Assembly: GCA_043806415.1 (NCBI GenBank)
Contig: JAZDHB010000014.1
Span: 1 to 22,489 of the forward strand
Direction of reading: 5' to 3'
DNA from: CAIXYX01 sp043806415
GTDB lineage: Archaea > Micrarchaeota > Micrarchaeia > Anstonellales > Anstonellaceae
Length of the DNA stretch: 22,489 nucleotides
Shown here: positions 13,080-20,407 of the stretch, piece after piece
How positions within the stretch are numbered: the first letter of the stretch is position 1
Layout: each line of letters opens with the position of its first letter
Translations under genes and position numbers: made by a program
The notes under the pieces: model-generated
Told to the model about the DNA's origin: nothing
Databases searched by the model: none
The model's input: only the letters and a program-made list of their open reading frames with translations

Positions 13080-13958
13080 CTACCTCGTGAATTTCTTGGC
13101 GCTGATCTTCTCGTACGCTTCGATGTATTTCTCGCTGGTTTTGAACAGCACGTCGGAGGGCAGCGTGGGGGCGGGCGCCTTCTTGTCCCATCCCATGCCT
13201 TCCACATAGTCGCGCACGAACTGCTTGTCGAACGAGGGCGGGCTCATGCCCTCCTTATAAGAGTCCGTCGGCCAGTAGCGCGAGGAGTCTGGCGTGAGCG
13301 CCTCGTCGATGAGGATGATTTCGTCCCGGTAGAGGCCGAACTCGAATTTGGTGTCGGCCAGGATGATGCCCTTCGATTTTGCGTGCGCGGCGGCCGTCTC
13401 GTAGAGGCGGAGGGCTTTCTCCTCCACTTCGTCATAGACGTCCTTGCCCACCATTTTCTCGCCCTGCTCCTTGCTTATGTTCTCGTCATGGCCTGCCGTG
13501 GCTTTGGTGGAGGGCGTGAAAATCGGCTGCGGCAGTTGCGCGGCCTGCTTTAGGCCGGACGGGAGCGCGTGGCCGCAGATCATCCCCGTCTTCTGGTAGT
13601 CCTTCCAGCCGCTGCCGGCGATGTAGCCGCGCACCACGCACTCGATGGGCAGGGGCTTGGCGCGCACCACGCGCATGGCGCGCCGCTCAAGCGCCTCGGG
13701 CCGATGGCGCAGGTTCTCGGGCAGCCCCAAGGGCAGGAGATGGTTCTTCGCCACGTTCTTGAGATGCTCGAACCAGAACAAGGACAATTCGGTGAGCACC
13801 GTACCCTTGTACGGGATGCCCTGCCCGAAAACCACGTCGAAAGCGGAGAGCCGGTCCGTTGCGATCATAAGCAGATCTTCTCCCAATTCATAGGTGTCGC
13901 GCACCTTTCCTTTTGAGAAGAGCTTGAGGGGCAGTTCGGTTCTCGTGATCACTTGCAT
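13080..13958 (-). CDS. purC: SAICAR synthetase (phosphoribosylaminoimidazole-succinocarboxamide synthase)
   Basis: PurC condenses CAIR with aspartate, using ATP, in purine synthesis. The 292-residue product starts MQVITRTELPLKLFSKGKVRDTYEL (ATP-binding loop GKVRD). It has TDRLSAFDVVFGQGIPYKG, ECVVRGYIAGSGWKDY, the STKATAGHDENIS loop, GIILADTKFEFG and ILIDEALTPDSSRYW. It is the longer enzyme type (about 290-300 residues) seen in many bacteria and eukaryotes; many archaea have a shorter one of about 240. ATG 13958 follows AGAGGTG at 5-base spacing; GTG 13964 would overlap that site. It lies 15 bases after ubiA on the same strand. No other purine gene is in the window. Confidence 0.96.
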   Translation of the reverse strand: MQVITRTELPLKLFSKGKVRDTYELGEDLLMIATDRLSAFDVVFGQGIPYKGTVLTELSLFWFEHLKNVAKNHLLPLGLPENLRHRPEALERRAMRVVRAKPLPIECVVRGYIAGSGWKDYQKTGMICGHALPSGLKQAAQLPQPIFTPSTKATAGHDENISKEQGEKMVGKDVYDEVEEKALRLYETAAAHAKSKGIILADTKFEFGLYRDEIILIDEALTPDSSRYWPTDSYKEGMSPPSFDKQFVRDYVEGMGWDKKAPAPTLPSDVLFKTSEKYIEAYEKISAKKFTR

Positions 13959-13973
13959 ATCCACACCTCTTTT

Positions 13974-14936
13974 TCATATGCAGGCCAGCAGCACGGCCAG
14001 AAGCGCCAACGCCAAGGCATACAGGCTGGAGCTTCGCACGCGCTCCAGGATGTCGGCGTCGGCTTTGGGCCGGACGACCTGCCAGGCCATCGCGATGAAA
14101 GCCAGCACGGAGATGGCCAGCAGGCCCAGCGAGAGCGGATTCCATTGCAGGACAGGCGACGCGAGCACCAGCATGGGAACGCTCACGCCGTAAAGCACGA
14201 ACGAGGCGGCGGCGAGGCGCAGGGAACCCAATTTGCCGATGACGTGCGGCAGGCTTCTCGAGCCGCGCGCCTCCTTGTCGCCCTCCATGTCCTGCACGGT
14301 CTTGACCAGTTCGCGGCCGAATCCGCCAAGTGCGGCGCCGGCGCACAAAATCCACACGGCCATGCCGGTGCAGGCAAGCGGGACGCCGGCCGCCACCGAG
14401 CCGAAGAGGAATGCGATGGCCATCGACAGGGCGATGGAAAGGTTGCCGGCCAGGGGCCAGTCCTTGAGAAATTTGCTGTAGGCCACCGAGAGGAGGGCGA
14501 AGAGGAGGGCGATGAAGCCCGCCGCGAAATTGATAAGCACGCCCGCCAGCACGCCCAGCACGATCCCGGCGATGCCTGTCGCGAGGGCGATGGCGGGGGA
14601 CAGCTCGCCCAAAACAAGGGGCCGCTCCTTTCTTTTGTTGAGCCGGTCTGCTTTTACGTCCCAATAGTCGTTGAGGGCGAAGGCGCCGACGTTGATGAGA
14701 ACCGGGACAAGGAGGACGAAGGTGAGGGTGAAGGCCGTGGTGGTGAATGAGGGGGCTGGAATCTCGGATAGTAGGACTGGCCTAACCGTCTCTACGAATA
14801 CGCAGTTCGGCAGGCGCGAGGCGAGCATCCAGCCGACCAGCACGCCGAAAGCGGAAAGGAGCGCGTGCTCGATGCGCACCAGACGCAGCCATGCGCGCAA
14901 GGCGGGAAGAAAGCCGGGCCGCTCTTTTGAAGCCAT
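13974..14936 (-). CDS. UbiA prenyltransferase, likely digeranylgeranylglyceryl phosphate synthase
   Basis: UbiA enzymes move prenyl groups inside the membrane. In archaea the usual member adds the second geranylgeranyl chain to geranylgeranylglyceryl phosphate to build ether lipids. The 320-residue protein has the first Asp motif NDYWDVKAD (about residues 89-97) and the second, DMEGDKEA (about 216-223). The latter lies in GGFGRELVKTVQDMEGDKEA, which is typical of the archaeal lipid branch. About eight hydrophobic helices are visible. It is somewhat longer than the usual 280 or so, with an insert of about 30 residues between helices 1 and 2. ATG 14936 is 25 bp from CTAAAAAG (14957-14964), so the mRNA is probably leaderless. 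It shares that element with aguB on the other strand. Confidence 0.9.
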   Translation of the reverse strand: MASKERPGFLPALRAWLRLVRIEHALLSAFGVLVGWMLASRLPNCVFVETVRPVLLSEIPAPSFTTTAFTLTFVLLVPVLINVGAFALNDYWDVKADRLNKRKERPLVLGELSPAIALATGIAGIVLGVLAGVLINFAAGFIALLFALLSVAYSKFLKDWPLAGNLSIALSMAIAFLFGSVAAGVPLACTGMAVWILCAGAALGGFGRELVKTVQDMEGDKEARGSRSLPHVIGKLGSLRLAAASFVLYGVSVPMLVLASPVLQWNPLSLGLLAISVLAFIAMAWQVVRPKADADILERVRSSSLYALALALLAVLLACI

Positions 14937-14956
14937 GGGATGATGGCACCGCGAAA

Positions 14957-14964
14957 CTTTTTAG
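14957..14964. promoter_or_regulatory. shared divergent TATA element for ubiA and aguB
   Basis: CTTTTTAG (CTAAAAAG on minus) is centred at about 14961. It lies about 25 bp from ATG 14936 (minus) and 28 bp from ATG 14989 (plus). The two ATGs are 53 bp apart, the same as the 1178/1231 pair. Confidence 0.5.
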
Positions 14965-14988
14965 CCTTAGCTATCGTATCATGATCCG

Positions 14989-15888
14989 ATGGAAAAAACA
15001 AAAATCACTCTCGGCCTCGTGCAGATGAGGATGGGAGCGGACGCCGGGGCCAACCTCTCGCACGCGCTTGATCTCGTCGCGCAGGCGGCCAGGAAGGGCG
15101 CTTCCATCGTCTGTTTGCCGGAATTGTTCGACGCGCCCTACTTCGCCCAGTACGAGAAAGAAAGCGAAATGGGAAAGAAGGCGGCCCGATACGCGCAAAC
15201 GATCCCCGGCCCCGTTTCCTCCGCCCTCTCCTCGGCCGCCAAGAAGAACAAAATCACGCTCGTGGGCGGCTCGATCTACGAGAAAGACGCGAAGACGGGC
15301 AAGCTCTACAACACGTCGCTCACCTTCGGTCCCGACGGCAAGATGCTGGGCCTTTATCGCAAGATCCACATCCCTCACGACCCGAATTTCTATGAGCAGG
15401 ATTATTTCCAGAAAGGAGATACAGGCTTCAAGGTGTTCGAAGCGCCCTCGGCAGGCTCCGGCTCCCGCGCCGCGCCCGCCAAAATCAGCCCCCTCATCTG
15501 CTATGACCAGTGGTATCCGGAAGCCGCCCGCGTTTGTGCGCTGATGGGCGCCGACATCATTTTCTACCCAACCGCCATCGGCGTGCCGGACGGCACGGAG
15601 CAGGCGGAAGGGCCCTGGCAGGAGGCCTGGGAGAACGTCATGCGCGGGCACGCCATTGCGAATAATGTCATCGTGGCTGCCGTCAACCGCGCCGGGCGCG
15701 AAGATCAGATGGAATTCTGGGGCGGCTCGTTCGTGTGCGATGCATTCGGCAAAACGCTGGCGAGCGCCGGCAAGCAAGAAGAAGTGCTCCTCGTGCCCGT
15801 CGACCTCTCGCACTCGCAGATGGTGCGCGAGGGCTGGCGGTTCTTCTACAACCGGCGGCCGGATATGTACAGGAAATTGCTCGAATAG
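14989..15888 (+). CDS. aguB: N-carbamoylputrescine amidase
   Basis: AguB hydrolyses N-carbamoylputrescine to putrescine, CO2 and ammonia. It is a nitrilase-superfamily enzyme of 299 residues, the usual length. The catalytic triad is visible: Glu45 in CLPELFDAPYF, Lys125 in YRKIHIPHDPNFYEQ and Cys171 in SPLICYDQWYPEAAR. PTAIG and GFFNRR-like end motifs (here RFFYNRRPDMY) fit the AguB branch. ATG 14989 lies about 28 bp after the central AT element, consistent with a leaderless message. Agmatine deiminase follows 8 bases after the stop, so the pair makes putrescine from agmatine in two steps. This route is known mainly from bacteria and plants. Confidence 0.95.
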   Translation: MEKTKITLGLVQMRMGADAGANLSHALDLVAQAARKGASIVCLPELFDAPYFAQYEKESEMGKKAARYAQTIPGPVSSALSSAAKKNKITLVGGSIYEKDAKTGKLYNTSLTFGPDGKMLGLYRKIHIPHDPNFYEQDYFQKGDTGFKVFEAPSAGSGSRAAPAKISPLICYDQWYPEAARVCALMGADIIFYPTAIGVPDGTEQAEGPWQEAWENVMRGHAIANNVIVAAVNRAGREDQMEFWGGSFVCDAFGKTLASAGKQEEVLLVPVDLSHSQMVREGWRFFYNRRPDMYRKLLE

Positions 15889-15896
15889 AGCGCCGG

Positions 15897-16964
15897 ATGA
15901 TTTTTGTGTCCTCCTCTTTTTCCACCCCCGCTTCGCTCGGTTTTTCCATGCCTGCCGAGTGGCACGCGCACGAGGGCACCTGGCTCTCCTGGCCAAAGAA
16001 TCCGCTCACCTTCCCGCCGCGCCTCATCGGGGCCGTGGAAGAGCTGTTCAGCCGAATGGCCGTCGCGCTCAGCGAGCATGAGAAAGTGAATTTGCTTGTC
16101 GATGACGAGAAGACGAAGGAGGATGTGGACCGGCGCCTTGCGCGTGCCGGGGCCAACGATTCCAACCTCCAGTTACATCTCATCCCGTCCGCGGATGTGT
16201 GGATCCGCGATTTTGGCCCCACCTTCCTCTTGCACAAAAAAACTGGGAAAAAGGCGTGCGTGAAATGGGAGTTCAACGCGTGGGGGAACAAGTACGACGA
16301 CATTCTTCCAGACAACGAGACCGGGGAAGAAGTGGCCCGGACTTTAGAAAAGCGGGGCGTGCACGTATTCCGCCCCGGAATTGTGATGGAGGGCGGCTCG
16401 TTCGACGCGGACGGCGGCGGGCGGCTGCTCACCACCAAGCAATGCCTGCTCAACAAGAACCGGAACCCGGCGCTCAACCAGTCGCATATTTCCCAGTACC
16501 TGCGGGATTATCTGGGCGTGTCCGACATCATCTGGCTCTCCTCCGGAATCGAGGGCGACGACACCGACGGGCATGTGGATGATTTCGCCCGATTTTTCGG
16601 CGAAGGAAAAGTTCTGTGCAATTTCAGCGAAAACAGGAATGACCCCAACGCGCGGGTATTGGAGGAGAACGAGGCCCTGCTGCGCTCGCAGCCCGGGCTG
16701 CGGGAAATCGTGCGCTTGCCCATGCCCAAGCCGTTGGTGGACGAAGGGGAGAATAGGCGCCTGCCGGCCAGCTATGCCAATTTCTATGTTGCAAATAAAG
16801 TCGTGCTGGTGCCCTCCTTTGGGGATGCGAAGGACAAGGAGGCGGCCGGCCTCCTCGCATCGTGCTTTGGCGGCCGGGAAATCCTGCCCCTGCCGGCGCG
16901 CGAGCTGGTGTATGGCTACGGCGGAATCCACTGCGTCACCCAGCAGGAGCCCAAGGAAGGGTAG
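15897..16964 (+). CDS. aguA: agmatine deiminase
   Basis: AguA converts agmatine to N-carbamoylputrescine and ammonia. It belongs to the guanidino-modifying pentein fold (PAD_porph). The 355-residue protein has MPAEWHAHEGTWLSWP, the ADVWIRDFGP Asp motif (about residues 99-108), MEGGSFDADG (about 164-173), His226 in DGHVDDFARF and nucleophile Cys346 in YGGIHCVTQQEP, all in family order. ATG 15897 is chosen since the STPASLGF stretch before MPAEW aligns to known enzymes; a longer frame upstream lies within aguB. The 8-base gap to aguB implies one transcript. Arginine decarboxylase, which would supply agmatine, is not in the window. Confidence 0.96.
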   Translation: MIFVSSSFSTPASLGFSMPAEWHAHEGTWLSWPKNPLTFPPRLIGAVEELFSRMAVALSEHEKVNLLVDDEKTKEDVDRRLARAGANDSNLQLHLIPSADVWIRDFGPTFLLHKKTGKKACVKWEFNAWGNKYDDILPDNETGEEVARTLEKRGVHVFRPGIVMEGGSFDADGGGRLLTTKQCLLNKNRNPALNQSHISQYLRDYLGVSDIIWLSSGIEGDDTDGHVDDFARFFGEGKVLCNFSENRNDPNARVLEENEALLRSQPGLREIVRLPMPKPLVDEGENRRLPASYANFYVANKVVLVPSFGDAKDKEAAGLLASCFGGREILPLPARELVYGYGGIHCVTQQEPKEG

Positions 16965-17000
16965 GATTCGGTCCGGCGACAAAAAAGGCAAAAACGCCAA

Positions 17001-17057
17001 GAGCCGGGCGGCTCGCGCGGACCGGGCGGCCGGAAAATCAGGCCTCGGGCGGCCGGG
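17001..17057 (+). repeat. three CGGGCGGC motifs in small stem-loops after aguA
   Basis: CGGGCGGC occurs at 17005-17012, 17023-17030 and 17046-17053. Each lies in a short stem: GAGCC/GGCTC, CCGG/CCGG and GGCC/GGCC. They lie in the 270-bp space between aguA and the TRAM gene. They may be an mRNA 3' end. Beyond them, up to the TATA box at 17132, I see nothing else. Confidence 0.4.
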
Positions 17058-17131
17058 AACGGCTGCGCGCGATAAGACTCTTTCTCCTCCTGAAGGAATG
17101 CTGCGACAGACCGGTTGCAAAATTACATAAC

Positions 17132-17140
17132 CATTTAAAT
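17132..17140 (+). promoter_or_regulatory. TATA box of the TRAM gene
   Basis: CATTTAAAT is centred near 17137 and predicts a transcript start near 17163. That leaves a leader of about 70 nt before ATG 17235, unlike the leaderless genes nearby. Confidence 0.55.
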
Positions 17141-17234
17141 TTCGAGCGCTGAGAATAGGGATGCTATCTGCCGACCCGAAGGCGAGCGCGCCCGCGGAAC
17201 GCCGATACGACAGCAGCCACGGAGATGAGCGAGT

Positions 17235-17576
17235 ATGTACGGAAGAGGAAACGAACGGGGAGAAGGACGCGAGCGGTTCGAGGACATGGGCCCCAAGCCC
17301 GTCAAAGTCGGGGACGAGCTGGACGTGACCATCGAAGCGCAGGCCGCGCGCGGCGACGGCCTGGCCAAGAAGGACGGGTTCGTCATTTTCGTGGCAGGCG
17401 CCAAGGTCGGCCAGACCATTCGCGTGCGCATCACCGATGTGAAGCAGCGCTACGCGGTCGGGCAGATGAGCGGCGAGGCCGGCGCGGCTCCGGCCGAGGA
17501 GAGCGCCCCGGCGCCCGGCCCCGAGGCGGCGGCTGACGAAGGCGGAGCGGACGCGGACGACGCGCCCCCGCAATAA
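17235..17576 (+). CDS. TRAM domain protein with acidic tail
   Basis: The TRAM domain is a small beta-barrel RNA-binding module. Single-domain archaeal TRAM proteins act as cold-shock-like RNA chaperones in some methanogens. Residues 1-20 are Arg/Gly/Glu-rich. The domain spans about 20-75: PVKVGDELDVTIEAQAARGD, GLAKKDGFVIFVAGAKVGQT and IRVRITDVKQRYAVGQM. The remaining 35 residues are Ala/Pro/Glu/Asp-rich and acidic, an extension to the usual 60-70 residues. ATG 17235 is preceded by GGAGATGAGCGAGT. The long leader could allow post-transcriptional control, though no specific structure was identified. Confidence 0.92.
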   Translation: MYGRGNERGEGRERFEDMGPKPVKVGDELDVTIEAQAARGDGLAKKDGFVIFVAGAKVGQTIRVRITDVKQRYAVGQMSGEAGAAPAEESAPAPGPEAAADEGGADADDAPPQ

Positions 17577-17585
17577 GCCCGCTCA

Positions 17586-17607
17586 TTTTTTCTTTCCTGG
17601 ATTTTTT
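17586..17607 (+). terminator. double T6 run after the TRAM gene
   Basis: Two runs of six T (17586-17591 and 17602-17607) follow the TRAM stop by 10-30 bases. Such runs terminate archaeal RNA polymerase. They lie upstream of the separate pyrE promoter. Confidence 0.6.
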
Positions 17608-17642
17608 CGGCCCGCTTTCCTGGGACGGCCGCCCATCGCGGC

Positions 17643-17649
17643 TTTTATT
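17643..17649 (+). promoter_or_regulatory. TATA-like element of pyrE, leaderless
   Basis: TTTTATT is centred about 27 bp before ATG 17673, so the pyrEF message probably starts at the ATG. No ribosome-binding site is seen before that ATG. Confidence 0.55.
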
Positions 17650-17672
17650 CTTTTGCTGGCATTAGCGTAAGC

Positions 17673-18407
17673 ATGCAAAGCCCCCAAAGCGCCGAGAAAT
17701 TCGCCCGGTTCCTGCTGGAGAGAAAAGCCCTCAAGGTGGCCGCCAACGAAGCCGGATTCTTCACCTTAAAGTCCGGGCGCAAGAGCCCGGTGTATGCCAA
17801 CATGGGCTCGCTCATCGACGGCCAGTCGCTGGACGCGCTGGCCGAAAGCTACGCCGACCGGATCGCGCAGCTGCTCGCGGCGGGGGCGATGGAGGACTTT
17901 GATTTCATCTTCGGGCCGGCTTACAAGGGCATCCCGCTGGCGGCCATCACGTGCGAGGCGCTCTGGCGCAAGCACCAGATCAACAAGAGATTCCTTTACG
18001 ACCGCAAGGAGGCCAAGGCGCACGGGGACCTGAAGGCGGACGCGCTCATCGTGGGCGCGGACCAGGTGGCCCCCGGCGCGAAGCTGCTCATGATCGACGA
18101 CGTGATCACCACCGGAGGGGCCAAGTTCGAGGCTTGGGGGAAAATAAGCGCAACGCTTCCGGGCCTCAAACTGGTGGGCGTGCTCGTGGCGGTGGATCGG
18201 CAGGAATCCTCGGGCGACGCGCTTACGAGCGGCCCGGGGGCGGCGGACGAAGTGAAGGGGAAGCTGGGCTGCCCGCTTTATGCCATCGCCACCATGCGCG
18301 AATTGTACGCCGCGCTCGCGCCCGGCCTGCCCGCCTCGACCGTGCGCGCCTGGCGGGAGTATTTCGCGAAATGGGGAACCCAGCAGGCTCAGGAATGGGC
18401 CAAATGA
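17673..18407 (+). CDS. pyrE: orotate phosphoribosyltransferase
   Basis: PyrE joins orotate to PRPP to make OMP in pyrimidine synthesis. The 244-residue product has FTLKSGRKSPVYANMG (substrate loop), IFGPAYKGIPLA, the flexible YDRKEAKAHGD loop and the PRPP motif LLMIDDVITTGGA (about residues 138-150). Archaeal PyrE is often about 180-200 residues. This one is longer at the C-terminus, like the enterobacterial type of about 213 or more, with an extra TVRAWREYFAKWG end. It is followed 12 bases later by pyrF, so OMP formed here is decarboxylated by the neighbour. ATG 17673 fits a leaderless start. Confidence 0.95.
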   Translation: MQSPQSAEKFARFLLERKALKVAANEAGFFTLKSGRKSPVYANMGSLIDGQSLDALAESYADRIAQLLAAGAMEDFDFIFGPAYKGIPLAAITCEALWRKHQINKRFLYDRKEAKAHGDLKADALIVGADQVAPGAKLLMIDDVITTGGAKFEAWGKISATLPGLKLVGVLVAVDRQESSGDALTSGPGAADEVKGKLGCPLYAIATMRELYAALAPGLPASTVRAWREYFAKWGTQQAQEWAK

Positions 18408-18419
18408 GAAGGTGAGCGC

Positions 18420-19280
18420 ATGGCATCCTACCCGCAGCAACTCACGGCGATGGCCACCCGGCACCAGAGCCTGGTGTGCTTCGGCCTTGATCCCGTATTG
18501 GAGAAAATCCCCCCGTCCGTGCAGGGCAACACGCGCGAGCGCATCGTCAAATTCTATTCCTCCATCATCTCCCATCTGGAGGACGGAAGCCGGCGGGACG
18601 TGGCCGCGCTCAAGCCCAATTACGCCTATTTCGCCCAGTACGGCTGGGAAGGGCTGCAGGCGCTCGAGGAGCTGCTGGACATGTACCGGGGCCGTTTCAG
18701 CCTCATCTTCGACGGGAAACGCGGCGACATCGGCGCCAGCTCGGCCGCCTATGCCAAGGAGGCGTTCGGGTTCTGGAAAGCGGACGCGCTCACCGTCTCG
18801 CCGCTCATGGGCTTTGATTCCGTGCAGCCGTTCCTGGAATACGCGCCGGCCGGCAAGGGCGTCTATCTGCTCTGCCGGACCTCCAATCCGGGCGCGGCCG
18901 ACTTCCTGGCGCTGGAGACCGCGCGCGAGGAGAAGCCGCTTTATATCTCCATCTTGCGCAAGAGCGCCGCCTGGTCCGAAGAGGGATTGGGGCTCGTGGT
19001 CGGGGCCACGAGCATCGACGATCTGGAGAAGGTGCTCTGGGAGATCGAGCGCACGGGCAAGACCATGCCCTTGCTCGTGCCCGGCGTGGGCGCGCAGGGC
19101 GGCTCGGCGGCGCAGGTGAGCCGGACGCTCAAGGAGACCTTGCGTTCGCAGTTCTCGCTCCAGCGCATCAATGCCTCCTCGTCCATCGCGTTCGCCTACC
19201 AGAAGGCCAAGAGCGAGGATTTCGTCGGGGCGGCGCTCAACGAGATCGAGAAGATGAACAAGGAGATCGGCTATCGCTGA
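18420..19280 (+). CDS. pyrF: orotidine 5'-phosphate decarboxylase, long (type 2) form
   Basis: PyrF decarboxylates OMP to UMP. The 286-residue protein has CFGLDPVLEKIP at the start, LKPNYAYF with a Lys near 65, and the catalytic DGKRGDIGASSAAYA (Asp98, Lys100, Asp103). It continues with LTVSPLMGFDSVQPF, VGATSIDDLEKV and LLVPGVGAQGGSA (phosphate-binding loop). This is the roughly 270-290 residue type 2 form seen in mycobacteria and others; many archaea have the shorter form of about 210-230. AAGGTGAG precedes ATG 18420. It is the second gene of a pyrE-pyrF operon. Confidence 0.95.
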   Translation: MASYPQQLTAMATRHQSLVCFGLDPVLEKIPPSVQGNTRERIVKFYSSIISHLEDGSRRDVAALKPNYAYFAQYGWEGLQALEELLDMYRGRFSLIFDGKRGDIGASSAAYAKEAFGFWKADALTVSPLMGFDSVQPFLEYAPAGKGVYLLCRTSNPGAADFLALETAREEKPLYISILRKSAAWSEEGLGLVVGATSIDDLEKVLWEIERTGKTMPLLVPGVGAQGGSAAQVSRTLKETLRSQFSLQRINASSSIAFAYQKAKSEDFVGAALNEIEKMNKEIGYR

Positions 19281-19421
19281 AAACCCGGTTCGATGCACAA
19301 TGCGCTGTTATCCCATATTATAGTTATTATTCCTAATTATAGTAATTTTACTCAAATAGAGCTTGGATAGTATATTAGAGCACGCACTTGTTTTAATGTG
19401 AATTTTAACTTCAGCCGAAGG
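19281..19421. other. AT-rich intergenic stretch
   Basis: About 140 bases after pyrF are strikingly AT-rich. ATTATAGT is repeated at 19317-19324 and 19336-19343. T runs may terminate pyrEF. There is no open frame with coding character and no RNA gene that I can recognise. Confidence 0.6.
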
Positions 19422-19430
19422 CATAAAAAG
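19422..19430 (+). promoter_or_regulatory. TATA box of the NAD(P)H-hydrate dehydratase gene
   Basis: CATAAAAAG is centred 26 bp before ATG 19452, implying a leaderless mRNA. It also argues against the earlier GTG at 19398. Confidence 0.6.
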
Positions 19431-19451
19431 AACGGCGCGCGAACATCGGCT

Positions 19452-20255
19452 ATGGCTTTTTCGTTATGCAGCCCCTCTGACGTGCGTTCCTTACGCGCAA
19501 GGAAGAAAGGCAGCCATAAGGGGGAAAACGGCCGGCTCCTCATCCTGGCCGGCTCCAGGGACTACCACGGCTCGCTCATCCTCTCGGTCTTGGCGGCGAT
19601 GCGCTTCGTTGATTTGGTGTATGCGCACTCGACGGGCGAGAATTTACGCCTGATCGCCCGGCTCAAGCAAGCCACGCCCAACGTCATCGTCGTACGAAAA
19701 GAGAGGCTGGACGAATTTGAAAAAAAGGCTGACGCGTATCTCATCGGCCCGGGCTGGGAAGAGAACAAAAACAATCGAAAAATTCTTTCTCGAGCTGTCG
19801 GCAGCGGAAAGCCGGTTGTTTTGGATGCAGGCGCGTTGCACATGGTTCGACCGGCCCAGTTGAATAATCACATCCTGCTCACGCCGCACCGCGGAGAATT
19901 TTACTCGCTGTTCGGCCTGGAGGCCAACGAAGAGAACGTGCGCAAGATGGCGAAAAAATACGGATGCGCACTTTTGTGCAAGGGGCCGGCGGACTTCATC
20001 GCCTCGCCGGCGGAATTCAAGGCGAATCGGACGCATCACGAGGGCATGACCTGCGGGGGCAGCGGGGACGTGCTGGCGGGCCTGGTGGCGGCGCTGGCCG
20101 CCGACCACAACGGCCTGTTCGCCGCCGCCTGCGCGGGCGCGTATATCAACGGATTGGCCGGCGTGCGCTTGTCCAAGAGGATGGGCCATTACGCGGCCAG
20201 CGACCTGGCCGACGGGCTGGCGGCCGCCGCCCGGGCGGCGGAAAAGGGAGTTTAA
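19452..20255 (+). CDS. nnrD: ADP-dependent NAD(P)H-hydrate dehydratase
   Basis: NnrD repairs hydrated NADH and NADPH by ADP- or ATP-driven dehydration. It is a ribokinase-fold enzyme (YjeF C-terminal domain, PF01256). The 267-residue protein shows SHKGENGRLLILAGSRDYHG, AYLIGPGWEEN, PVVLDAGALHMV, LLTPHRGEF and the catalytic CGGSGDVLAGLV (Asp near 206). The usual GAGSGD is CGGSGD here. The N-terminal epimerase domain that archaea often have fused to it is absent, so only the kinase-like half is present. Start 19452 is set by the TATA spacing. Its first half uses more AT-rich codons than neighbouring genes. It ends at the 21-bp T5A3 array. Confidence 0.93.
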   Translation: MAFSLCSPSDVRSLRARKKGSHKGENGRLLILAGSRDYHGSLILSVLAAMRFVDLVYAHSTGENLRLIARLKQATPNVIVVRKERLDEFEKKADAYLIGPGWEENKNNRKILSRAVGSGKPVVLDAGALHMVRPAQLNNHILLTPHRGEFYSLFGLEANEENVRKMAKKYGCALLCKGPADFIASPAEFKANRTHHEGMTCGGSGDVLAGLVAALAADHNGLFAAACAGAYINGLAGVRLSKRMGHYAASDLADGLAAAARAAEKGV

Positions 20256-20269
20256 AAGGCGGAAAGGGT

Positions 20270-20353
20270 CCTTTTTAAATCGATTTGGCCCCTTTTTAAA
20301 TGGCTTAAAACTCTTTTTAAAGAGCCCAAAATCCCTTTTAAAGACCTTATTTT
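20270..20353 (+). repeat. 21-bp phased array of T5A3 elements
   Basis: Four units of exactly 21 bp start at 20270, 20291, 20312 and 20333. Each opens with CCTTTTTAAA or a close variant (TCTTTTTAAA, CCCTTTTAAA). The AAA steps are at 20277, 20298, 20319 and 20340. The third unit contains the palindrome CTCTTTTTAAAGAG. An inverted TTTAAAAGG lies at 20251-20259, spanning the nnrD stop. Plausible roles are tandem terminators, a bent-DNA site or an operator. Confidence 0.85.
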
Positions 20354-20365
20354 CGGGCCAAAAAA

Positions 20366-20373
20366 AATATAAA
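20366..20373 (+). promoter_or_regulatory. TATA box of the DUF5752-like gene
   Basis: AATATAAA is centred 26 bp before GTG 20396 and 38 bp before ATG 20408. It directly follows the phased array. Confidence 0.6.
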
Positions 20374-20407
20374 CCACCCAATCGTAAGAGGGCCGGTGGT
20401 GATTTCA

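Noticed and set aside
17766..19298. A 510-codon minus-strand frame opposite pyrE and pyrF
   Set aside because: It is antisense to two clear enzymes. GC-rich genes create such long open antisense frames, and its sequence matches no family.
19285..19300. GGTTCGATGC resembling a tRNA T-arm
   Set aside because: No acceptor, D-arm or anticodon stem could be found around it.
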